Source of the DNA: JAIMBK01 sp040755975
GTDB taxonomy: Bacteria; Bacillota; Desulfotomaculia; Desulfotomaculales; Nap2-2B
Assembly: GCA_040755975.1 (NCBI GenBank)
Contig: JBFLZY010000045.1
Location: 1 to 24,318, forward strand
Reading direction: 5' to 3'
DNA: 24,318 bases
Shown here: positions 6,627-13,097 of the stretch, piece after piece
How positions within the stretch are numbered: position 1 is the first letter of the stretch
Layout of the letters: every line of letters begins with the position of its first letter
Position numbers and translations under genes: made by a program
The notes under the pieces: generated by a model
The model's database searches: none
Seen by the model: the letters and a program-made list of their open reading frames with translations, nothing else
Told to the model about the DNA's origin: nothing

Positions 6627-8462
6627 TTACAGCAGGGAAACGATCCCCTGGTTGCCGTCCACTCTGATCCGCTGCCCCGTTTTAATTACCGCCGTCGCGT
6701 AGCCGGTACCCACCACCGCCGGCAGGCCGTACTCCCGGCAGACAATGGCGGCGTGGGACATGATCCCCCCGACATCCGTCACGCAAGCCTTGATCCGGGT
6801 AAAGATGGGAGCCCAGCTGGGAGAGGTGGTGGAAGCAACCAGAATTTCCCCCTCCTGTAACGTACTCAATTCACTTACACTGCGGATAACCCGGGCAACC
6901 CCTTCCACTACCCCCGCAGAACCGGCAAAACCCTTCAGTTCGGTAAGCTCTTCCAAACGGGTCTCGCCCACCGCCAGCCAGCTTTTCAGCCGCTCGGTGG
7001 TGATTCCCCAGAGGACGATGGTAAAGGGCTCGTTGACCGCTTCCGGCGGCACGCCGAGCGCCGGCGGGGGCGTATATTCCCGGAATTTCTGGATCACTCC
7101 TTTGCGCCAGGCGATTTCCGGCGGCCAGTAGGACGGGCCGCGGGCTTTCACGCCGGTGGCCCAGGCAGTAACCAGGTCGTACAGGGCTTGCTGGATTTCG
7201 TAGCGGTTAAGGTACCAGATGTCCTCGACGTCGCCAAAAAAGCCGTGGTTGACGAAAATCCGGGATAATTCGCGCATTTTCTGCCAGAACACACCATGGA
7301 ACCAGTGTTCAACGTAAAAAAGATGGTTCTCCGCGTAGGGAAAAACTAGTTGTGATATCCCTAACAGTTGCCGGAAAGTTTTCCGGTCCTCTTCCGTGGC
7401 CAAAAGCTCTTCATATTCGGCGATGATCTGGTCCCGCTCAGTGCGCAGCTTTTCCGTCGGACGCTCCAGGCTATCTCCTTTTTCAACCTTATCGATATAA
7501 CTTTTAATCGATAGAAAAGGAATTTCCAACCGGTCGAGCCAGCAATAATGATCATGATACCAGCCCGTGCCGGAGGAAATATAAAACCATGGATACTTAG
7601 CCTTCTCAAACTGGTCCAGCCACTGCTGCCCCGCCTGGCTGGCTCCGAGCTGCGCAATGATCTCTTCCGGCCGGTCAAAAGCTTTAATAATTCCGGCCAC
7701 CCCGAGCTCAACGGCTGCTTTCGCCAGCTCTTTCAGCCTTTCGTCCGGCTGGAATAAAATCACGTCGATCCCGGAAACCATCTCCGTGATCGTCCTGTCC
7801 CCAATGCCGGGAAAGGCTTTGCGGCAAAAATCGGCAAAGGTAACGAAGGCCGCGTACGCCAGGTTTAAAAATTCAAAATGGTACTGCCAGGCCCGGAGGC
7901 CGCAATCAATCAGTTGATTGTATTTTTTCGTCAGTTCGTAACCTTTGCTTAAACCAACCCCGTCGTACACTACCCTGTCGTCTTCCATCTCAGGCAGGTC
8001 CTGTAATTCAATTCCTTCTATTTCCTTGATTACTCCCTCCATTTTGCCTTTCCAGCGATCGTACAGTTCATCCCAGTGCTCGTAGTAGTAACCCGCCCGT
8101 TGCAGAAAATGCTGCAGCCTCTTTTCCACCTCCTGGGGATCGGTTACCGGCACCGGCGAAATGTAGATGTAGCCGTTGACAATCCGGTGGTCGATGCCCA
8201 GGGCGGCAGGAATGCTAAAAACCCGGGTATTGTACTGGGAGAGACCAAGAAACCAGGCTTCGTCCCAGATCAGGTCAAAGGGATACATCGGCTCCGGGTA
8301 ATGCAAACCGTCGTAATACCAGAGCATACTTTCCTCGTAAGCTTTTCTTTCCGGATCATCCTGGCTGAAACGGTAAAAATAGGGGTACATCCTTTCCCAA
8401 CCCTCGGTTCCGGGGATGGTTGCCACTTCGCTTGGGTTGGTAAACGCCTGCCGTTTGACCAT
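6627..8462 (-). CDS. ppsA: phenylphosphate synthase phospho-histidine subunit
   Basis: A 611-residue (~70 kDa) protein. The last ~90 residues carry the PEP-utiliser swivelling domain with G-G-I-M-S-H570-A-A-I-V followed by Y-G-L-P-A-V-V-G-T. The Thauera phenylphosphate synthase protein 1 has a 70-kDa mass and an active-site His569, so both size and His position agree almost exactly. The N-terminal ~480 residues are Tyr/Trp-rich and do not resemble normal PEP synthase; they presumably bind the phenol. The expected reaction is phenol + ATP + H2O to phenylphosphate + AMP + Pi, with the histidine as phosphoryl carrier between subunits. The ATG is preceded by AAAGGAGG about 10 nt away. The ATP-binding subunit follows after about 70 nt. 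The CBS-domain stimulating protein 3 of Thauera is not found in the window. Confidence 0.87.
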   Translation of the reverse strand: MVKRQAFTNPSEVATIPGTEGWERMYPYFYRFSQDDPERKAYEESMLWYYDGLHYPEPMYPFDLIWDEAWFLGLSQYNTRVFSIPAALGIDHRIVNGYIYISPVPVTDPQEVEKRLQHFLQRAGYYYEHWDELYDRWKGKMEGVIKEIEGIELQDLPEMEDDRVVYDGVGLSKGYELTKKYNQLIDCGLRAWQYHFEFLNLAYAAFVTFADFCRKAFPGIGDRTITEMVSGIDVILFQPDERLKELAKAAVELGVAGIIKAFDRPEEIIAQLGASQAGQQWLDQFEKAKYPWFYISSGTGWYHDHYCWLDRLEIPFLSIKSYIDKVEKGDSLERPTEKLRTERDQIIAEYEELLATEEDRKTFRQLLGISQLVFPYAENHLFYVEHWFHGVFWQKMRELSRIFVNHGFFGDVEDIWYLNRYEIQQALYDLVTAWATGVKARGPSYWPPEIAWRKGVIQKFREYTPPPALGVPPEAVNEPFTIVLWGITTERLKSWLAVGETRLEELTELKGFAGSAGVVEGVARVIRSVSELSTLQEGEILVASTTSPSWAPIFTRIKACVTDVGGIMSHAAIVCREYGLPAVVGTGYATAVIKTGQRIRVDGNQGIVSLL

Positions 8463-8606
8463 GTTTTCCTTTCCTCCTTTACGATTTGTTTTCTACGCTT
8501 TCAGATTTTAGACTTGTAACCTAATCAGGACCGGCCCATTCCCCCTCTTTTTCGGATACTTTCTTAAAGTCCAACGTTATTCTGGAATCATCCTAACCAG
8601 GTTTGA

Positions 8607-9194
8607 CTATTTGAAAATGGGGCGACCAAGCGGTAATATTGCTCTTTGGAAGTGTTCCGCCCACAATAATGCGGTCGAAGCATAAATACAGAAGGCAGAG
8701 AAGATCAACAATAGATAGCCAGCTATAACGCCTGCAGACGATGAGCCGGCCAAAGTAGATATCCCGAGGAGCATGAAGGCCACTCCGACTTCTGCTATGC
8801 CTGCCAGAAGAAGCCAGCTGACCCGCCCGAACCCGACAGCGTATGTCTCTGTGATGATGAACAAAGTAATCCAAAAAACACCCATTACCTCGGAAGTGAA
8901 AGCGCCCGGCTGGGGAGCCTGGACCACTAATTGCCAGAGAGTAAGAGCGGCGCCAAGGGTGATTACAGTTCCAAATAGCCCGCAGATTGAGCCAAGCAGG
9001 ATGTCCCCTCTTTTAAGGGCAATAATCCCACCGATGAGCTGCGGCAAAGAACATGGGAGCAAAATCCCGATTAAGAGGGGAGCACTGGTGGCAGGGATCA
9101 GTCCGGCGTAAACAGCACCTACCGAAGCGGTGAGCACAGCCACAGTAGCAATAGCCCAAGGTCCCGGGTTTGACCACCCTTGTTGTTGAGACAT
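8607..9194 (-). CDS. GPR1/FUN34/YaaH (SatP-type) acetate transporter family membrane protein
   Basis: A 195-residue, very hydrophobic protein with six predicted membrane spans. The N-terminal N-P-G-P-W-A signature just before the first span is the N-P-[AG]-P motif of the GPR1/FUN34/YaaH family of acetate/succinate channels. The ATG lies 9 nt after an AAGGGGG site. It is the first gene of the block that continues into the phenylphosphate synthase genes, with a 144-base gap to the next. In a fermenter or sulfate reducer that turns aromatics into acetate it could export acetate. Uptake of a small aromatic acid is a more speculative reading. The gap to ppsA holds no convincing terminator. Confidence 0.85.
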   Translation of the reverse strand: MSQQQGWSNPGPWAIATVAVLTASVGAVYAGLIPATSAPLLIGILLPCSLPQLIGGIIALKRGDILLGSICGLFGTVITLGAALTLWQLVVQAPQPGAFTSEVMGVFWITLFIITETYAVGFGRVSWLLLAGIAEVGVAFMLLGISTLAGSSSAGVIAGYLLLIFSAFCIYASTALLWAEHFQRAILPLGRPIFK

Positions 9195-9244
9195 TTTGGA
9201 TTACCCCCTTTTACAATATTTTTCCATAAACCCGTTAATTTCCG

Positions 9245-9274
9245 ACTTTAAACTTAGACGATAATTGTCGGCAA
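9245..9274 (-). promoter_or_regulatory. weak promoter candidate before the transporter gene
   Basis: On the minus strand TTGCCG (9269-9274) and TAAAGT (9245-9250) are spaced by 18 bases and lie about 50 bases upstream of the transporter ATG. Each box matches consensus at four of six positions. The small dyad CGACAATTATCG-like sequence lies within the spacer. This would be an activator-dependent promoter at best. Confidence 0.3.
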
Positions 9275-9365
9275 AAGCTGCCCCATTTTTAATTTTCAGG
9301 CCTTTTAACCACCTTTCTTTTCTGTTTTTTTTGACCGTCCATTAATCAATTTCGACGCACAAACC

Positions 9366-9394
9366 TTGCCAAATTTTCTTTTTTCGACTAAAAT
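9366..9394 (+). promoter_or_regulatory. sigma-A promoter on the plus strand, in front of a possible small RNA
   Basis: TTGCCA (9366-9371) and TAAAAT (9389-9394) are separated by exactly 17 bases. Each box matches consensus at five of six positions. Transcription would start near 9401, run away from the transporter gene, and meet a strong hairpin plus T tract at 9455-9505. No plus-strand protein gene lies directly downstream before that terminator. Confidence 0.55.
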
Positions 9395-9400
9395 AAAGAG

Positions 9401-9505
9401 ACGAACACCATTGCGGACCGGCTGGCCAGGCCGTCCGTCCGATGGTGGGAAAGGCCGCGGACAGGTTTTTTCCTTGGGCGGGGAACCTGCCCGCGGTTTA
9501 TTTTT
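9401..9505 (+). ncRNA. putative ~105-nt structured small RNA, unrecognised family
   Basis: From the expected start of the promoter at 9366-9394 to the T tract at 9497-9505 the RNA would be about 105 nt and almost entirely paired. The first domain is closed by CACCAT (9406-9411) with ATGGTG (9442-9447) and continued by CGGAC (9414-9418) with GTCCG (9437-9441) across a 2-nt bulge. The second is the terminator hairpin. I do not recognise the family: it is not a tRNA, SRP RNA, or 6S RNA by size or motifs. It is antisense to the leader of the transporter/phenylphosphate synthase operon, so it might regulate that operon. The same bases could instead form leader structures on the minus strand. Confidence 0.45.
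9455..9505 (+). terminator. intrinsic terminator, plus strand
   Basis: A 13-base stem with one A-C mismatch (arms 9455-9467 and 9484-9496, CCGCGG outer, CAGGTT/AACCTG inner) with a 16-nt loop is followed by TTTATTTTT (9497-9505). It faces a plus-strand transcript, and no plus-strand protein gene lies upstream, which is one of the arguments for a small RNA here. It would also stop antisense transcription into the neighbouring insertion element. Confidence 0.65.
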
Positions 9506-9605
9506 CAAGTGCCAGGTCTAAAACCTTCGCCTTTCAGGCGAAAAGCTTTCTAGCATTGACTCCTGATCAAGATGGCTATATCATTCATCCCAAGAGGTGA
9601 GTGAA

Positions 9606-10035
9606 ATGGCCGAATACCAAACGGGCAGTCATACAGTACACGACATAAAATATCACTTCGTCTGGGTAACCAAGTACAGGTACCAGGTTCTGCAGGGAGA
9701 AATTGCCTTGGTTACGGGAACTAATCCGCCAAACCTGCCTGAGCAGGGGGATGACAATCATCAAAGGGAGCATCGGAAAAGACCATGTGCACTTACTCCT
9801 GGCCTGTCCGCCGCAGCTTGCCCCGGCAAAGATTGCCCAATATATAAAAGGTCGGTCATCACATCTGATCCAGGATGAATTCCCCCACCTCAAGAAACGA
9901 TACTGGGGGCAACGCCTTTGGGCAAGAGGATATTTTTGCGCTTCCGTAGGAACAGTAACCGATGAAATGATCCGGGAATACATAGATAAACAACAAACAG
10001 ACGGCGGTGAAGAAAACTTTCAGATAACCACTTGA
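9606..10035 (+). pseudogene. tnpA: IS200-type TnpA (Y1 HUH transposase), frameshifted
   Basis: Read from the ATG at 9606, the frame gives the family start MAEYQTGSHTVHDIKYHFVW, then V-T-K-Y-R, and stays correct up to V-L-Q-G-E-I-A (about 9707). The rest of the protein continues in the +1 frame: W-L-R-E-L-I-R-Q from 9709, the metal-binding H-V-H of the HUH motif, R-Y-W-G-Q-R-L-W-A-R-G-Y-F and the catalytic tyrosine in R-E-Y-I-D-K-Q, ending at 10035. The two halves together give the normal ~143 codons, so a single indel at 9702-9712 disrupts an otherwise complete gene. A sequencing error or a rare programmed shift is possible. Confidence 0.85.
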
Positions 10036-10144
10036 GTTTCAGTCAAAAACTTTAGTTGACTTGCAGTCAATGGTTGCTTTTCAGCAGGCTTTAGCCTCGG
10101 TCGGACTTTCAGTCCGTTTTAAACCCACCGGCTTTAGCCGGTGG
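10032..10144 (+). repeat. ladder of short hairpins at the right end of the insertion element
   Basis: At least five short inverted repeats follow each other: 10032-10046, 10056-10070, 10087-10097, 10102-10116 and 10125-10144. Their loops repeat TTTCA or TTTA, the same loop as at the left-end hairpin (9532-9536). Only the last should be needed as the right-end recognition hairpin. The others look like decayed or multiplied copies of the same palindromic unit, as in REP-like elements handled by this transposase class. Confidence 0.6.
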
Positions 10145-10155
10145 TCGTTTAGTTA

Positions 10156-12105
10156 TTAAACACCTTTCTCCGTAATGCCGGAAAGCAGCTTTAAAGCCAG
10201 CTGGAGCTGTAAATTGATCTCTGGATCGTTTAAATCCAGGTGGGCTATTTCTTTGATGCGTTTTAAGCGATATTTTAAAGTGCTGGGAGATAAATAGCCT
10301 TTCCGGGCTGTTTTTAAAATATTGCAGTTGTTTTTATAGTAAAGCTCCAGCGTTGCCAGCAGTTGTGACCCGTGCTTTTCGTCGTATTCCAATAAAGGGC
10401 CGATAATGCGCTGAACAAACTTCCGAAAGGCCTCCTGGTTGATTTCCAGGAGGCCAAAAACACCCAAACGTTCGTAGAGCAGGCAACAATTCCGGCGACC
10501 CAGCAAACGGGCCAGCTCTACGCCGGCGCGGGCCTCCTGGTAGGAACGCGAAAAATCCGCTGCTTTTAAACAGGGGGCGCCGATCCCAATCCACCAGCTT
10601 CTGCCGCGCAAACAGTGGGAAAATTCCTTTTCTAAATCCCGGATCGGAATTAATAGCTCGATCTTTTCTTCCCTTTTCACGGTCTCCACCTGGGGCAGGA
10701 TAAAAACGATTTCTTTTTTTCGTTCCACCAGGACGCCGAGGGGCTCAACCGCCTTGATCGCCCGGTCGATAATTTCCAGGAGGTTTACCGGGGCGCGGTA
10801 ATCAGGGGAAGCATCGCCATTGCCGATTTCCAAAACCGCCACCCGGTGAATCCGGCCCAAATCCAGCCCGAACTGCCGGGCCCGCCAGGTCACTCCTTCA
10901 TCCGACGAGTAATTCCCGTCCAGCAATTCTTCCAGAAAATCTTTCCGCAGCCTCAACTCCGTTTCAAAAGCCGCTTTTTGTTTAAGCAATTCCAGGGCAA
11001 TTACTGTTGCGGCATGTTCCAGGGCGATATAGTCCAGTTCTTTTAATTTCTTTGCCCCTTCCACAGTAGCCACAAAGCCAAGGTGATCCTGACCGGCGAG
11101 AATGGGCAAGACGACAAACTGTTCTTTGCTTTTGTACTCACCTGTAAAAGGCAGGCGAAGGGAGCGTTTTCCTTTGAAAAGGGAGGATAATTCCACCTGC
11201 CTGACAGGGTCTGCCGTTACTTCCCGCCATCTTTTGCAAATCTCCCTGTCTTCAGTCTCCCCCTCCGGAAAATAAAACATTGGATACAGAAATTTATCGG
11301 CAACGATTACCGCGTTATCGATTATTTCCGCCAGGGTTTTGGTAATTGCTTTTAAACCCCGACCCTCGAGAACTTGGTTGGTCAGCAAATTATGGATCGT
11401 CGTGGATTTTTGCAGCGCGGCATTTTGGGAAGAAAGTACGTTGTTTAACCGGCTTAACTCGGACACCTTTTCTTTTAATTCTTCGGTCGCCCGCTCGTAA
11501 AGCAGGGCGTTGCCCAGGGCAACAGCGGCTTGGGCACCCAAAACAAACAAGCAATCCTGGTCAAACTGGGTAAAGGGTTGCCCGTTCTGTTTATCGATCA
11601 CGAGGAGGGCGCCAATAACCCCGCGGGGGGAATAAAGAGGAACACCCAGCAGGTTTTTTGCTTTTTTTATTGCCTGCGCGTCTCCAAACTCAAAAAAGAA
11701 AGGTTCGTTAATCATCAAAGGGGTCTTGGTTTCCAGAAGAGCAACCAGCGGTCCGCGGTAAGAGGTGATAAAATGGGTATTCACCTTGCCTTCCCCGGTT
11801 GCCTCGTAAAACTTTAAAACGGGCTTCTTTTCCACCAAAATAATCAGGCAGGCTCTTTCGGCCAGCAATATTTTCCGGGCGCTTTGGACCAGTTTTGTGC
11901 TGAGGTCGCTTGAATCCGCACTGGTATTAATGTCTAAAATTACCTGGCTGATCTCCCTCCAACAGTGTTTCTGGTTTCTTTCTTCGGCCAACATCTCCTG
12001 ATAACTTTTATCCGCCGGTAAAGACCGGCCCATCCGCCTGCCCGGCAGGCCAATCACTCTGCTTTCAGGGTTTTCCTCTAGGAATTCGGCAATTCGGAAA
12101 TTCAT
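10156..12105 (-). CDS. GAF-domain transcriptional regulator with PucR-type C-terminal helix-turn-helix
   Basis: A 649-residue regulator. The ATG at 12105 has GGAGGTG 11 nt upstream; a TTG eight codons earlier is less likely. Residues ~45-210 look like a GAF sensor domain, followed by a heptad-rich linker (~210-245), a second, GAF-like stretch, and a PucR/CdaR-like central region. The last ~68 residues (from 582) form the PucR family HTH, with L-E-L-Y-Y-K-N-N-C-N-I-L-K-T-A-R and S-P-S-T-L-K-Y-R-L-K-R-I. It lies directly upstream of the phenol-type genes in the same direction and downstream of ubiX, so it is the obvious candidate activator, with GAF sensing phenol or an aromatic intermediate. 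The ligand is inferred only. It is now cut off from its likely targets by an IS200-like element. Confidence 0.85.
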   Translation of the reverse strand: MNFRIAEFLEENPESRVIGLPGRRMGRSLPADKSYQEMLAEERNQKHCWREISQVILDINTSADSSDLSTKLVQSARKILLAERACLIILVEKKPVLKFYEATGEGKVNTHFITSYRGPLVALLETKTPLMINEPFFFEFGDAQAIKKAKNLLGVPLYSPRGVIGALLVIDKQNGQPFTQFDQDCLFVLGAQAAVALGNALLYERATEELKEKVSELSRLNNVLSSQNAALQKSTTIHNLLTNQVLEGRGLKAITKTLAEIIDNAVIVADKFLYPMFYFPEGETEDREICKRWREVTADPVRQVELSSLFKGKRSLRLPFTGEYKSKEQFVVLPILAGQDHLGFVATVEGAKKLKELDYIALEHAATVIALELLKQKAAFETELRLRKDFLEELLDGNYSSDEGVTWRARQFGLDLGRIHRVAVLEIGNGDASPDYRAPVNLLEIIDRAIKAVEPLGVLVERKKEIVFILPQVETVKREEKIELLIPIRDLEKEFSHCLRGRSWWIGIGAPCLKAADFSRSYQEARAGVELARLLGRRNCCLLYERLGVFGLLEINQEAFRKFVQRIIGPLLEYDEKHGSQLLATLELYYKNNCNILKTARKGYLSPSTLKYRLKRIKEIAHLDLNDPEINLQLQLALKLLSGITEKGV

Positions 12106-12234
12106 TGCTTTCGAATCACCTCCCCGCAATCAATGACCAGCTCGTTCGAGTTATTCTTTTTCTTATTTTAGGTCTGACTTAATTATTTGTCTATGCTAAA
12201 TATTAAGAAATTTTCTTTTTTAACTTTGACCAGT

Positions 12235-12810
12235 TTAGACAAACCCGATCGGGCTTGCTCCCCTCCACCTCCGAAAGAGCTGGTGTTCAAGATTAAATTG
12301 ATCTAATATTTTGCCTACCGTTTGATTAATAATGTCGTCAATGCTTTGGGGCTGGTGATAAAAAGCAGGCATGGGGGGAAGCACAACGGCTCCCAGTTCG
12401 GCCGCAGCGGTTAACAACCTCAAGTGGCCCGCGTGGAGAGGGGTTTCCCGGGGAACAACAACCAGTTTTCGCTTTTCCTTCAGGGTCACATCGGCGACCC
12501 GAATCAGCAAGTTGTCGTTATAGGAATTTGCCAACGCAGAAACAGTCTTGATGGAACAAGGAGCAATAACCATTCCGTCCGTCTTGAAGGAGCCGCTGGC
12601 GATGGCCGCCCCTAAATGACGGTTATCGTAAACGAAATCCGCCAGGGCCTCCACCTGTCCTACCGAATAGTTCGTTTCTATTTCAATGGTTGACCGGGCG
12701 GAAGCAGTTATGACCAGGTGGGTCTCAACGTTTGATTGACGAAGAACTTCCAGCAACCTTATCCCGTAAATAGCGCCCGAAGCTCCGGATATGCCCAAAA
12801 CGATCCGCAT
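12235..12810 (-). CDS. ubiX: UbiX/Pad1 flavin prenyltransferase
   Basis: A 191-residue protein with all UbiX hallmarks: G6-I-S-G-A-S-G-A-I-Y-G at the N-terminus (FMN phosphate binding), A-S-G-S-F-K-T-D-G-M-V-I-A-P-C-S, and V-V-V-P-R-E-T-P-L-H. The enzyme adds a dimethylallyl group to FMN to make prenyl-FMN, the cofactor of UbiD-family enzymes. Here it would serve the UbiD protein encoded ~7 kb downstream in the same direction. The ATG has GGGAGGTC 9 nt upstream. The leader carries a promoter-like TATAAT and an attenuator-like hairpin. The regulator gene follows after ~130 bases. Confidence 0.95.
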   Translation of the reverse strand: MRIVLGISGASGAIYGIRLLEVLRQSNVETHLVITASARSTIEIETNYSVGQVEALADFVYDNRHLGAAIASGSFKTDGMVIAPCSIKTVSALANSYNDNLLIRVADVTLKEKRKLVVVPRETPLHAGHLRLLTAAAELGAVVLPPMPAFYHQPQSIDDIINQTVGKILDQFNLEHQLFRRWRGASPIGFV

Positions 12811-12852
12811 CGATAAAAGACCTCCCGAAAAACAACTTTCTCTCTAGCGGAC

Positions 12853-12889
12853 AAAAAAATCCAGGAAAAGCTTCTTTTTAAGCTCCTCC
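12853..12889 (-). terminator. attenuator-like hairpin in the ubiX leader
   Basis: On the minus-strand RNA, GGAGGAGCUU (12889-12880) pairs with AAGCUUUUCC (12873-12864) over ten positions including two G-U pairs, with a 6-nt loop. After UGGA comes a run of seven U (12859-12853). It ends 43 bases before the ubiX ATG, too close for another promoter. It therefore either attenuates ubiX or ends read-through from the upstream nucleotidyltransferase gene. A second dyad (ccc-ggatt/aatcc-ggg, 12894-12914) and a TTGATCAA palindrome (12916-12923) lie just upstream and could take part in switching. Confidence 0.55.
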
Positions 12890-12945
12890 TCTGCCCGGAT
12901 TTGCTAATCCTGGGTTTGATCAATCTCTTCCCGCCCTTTTCTTTA

Positions 12946-12951
12946 ATTATA
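12946..12951 (-). promoter_or_regulatory. consensus -10 box in front of ubiX
   Basis: The minus strand reads TTGTATAATTAAAG, a perfect TATAAT hexamer about 135 bases upstream of the ubiX ATG. No TTGACA-like box lies 16-18 bases further up (the sequence there is A/T-rich), so the promoter may depend on an activator. The rest of the 287-base gap 12811-13097 holds the leader dyads described for the attenuator and nothing gene-like. Confidence 0.45.
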
Positions 12952-13097
12952 CAACTGGTAATTTAAAAAACTATAACCTGAAATCAGTAAAAATTCCCCC
13001 TTGTCGTCCACTTTGTCTAAATTACAACGTCCGGGATTCCAAAAAAACCGGGTTCTTCAGTATAAATGAGCAAAATCAGGATGGGGATGGATAATCT

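Larger units (their letters stand above)
9526..10144 (+). mobile_element. IS200/IS605-family insertion sequence (single-tnpA, IS200-like)
   Basis: The element is bounded on the left by a 6-bp hairpin with a TTTCA loop (9526-9542) and on the right by an 8-bp hairpin with a TTTA loop (10125-10144). Between them is a Y1-transposase gene on the plus strand. Subterminal hairpins at both ends and the lack of inverted repeats or target duplication are typical of this family, which moves as single-stranded DNA. The exact cleavage sites cannot be set from sequence alone. It sits within about 12 bases of the stop codon of the PucR-type regulator and splits that gene from the transporter/phenylphosphate synthase block. 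The transposase reading frame is broken, so the copy is probably immobile without help. Confidence 0.85.

Noticed and set aside
5481..8462. A PEP synthase or PPDK split by a frameshift
   Set aside because: The two genes are in an order opposite to the domains of PEP synthase, each has its own ribosome binding site, and the large subunit's N-terminal 480 residues are not PEP-synthase sequence.
9305..9508. 67-codon minus-strand reading frame before the transporter gene
   Set aside because: It runs straight through two strong hairpins, has basic low-complexity sequence and no family likeness; RNA structure explains the stretch better.
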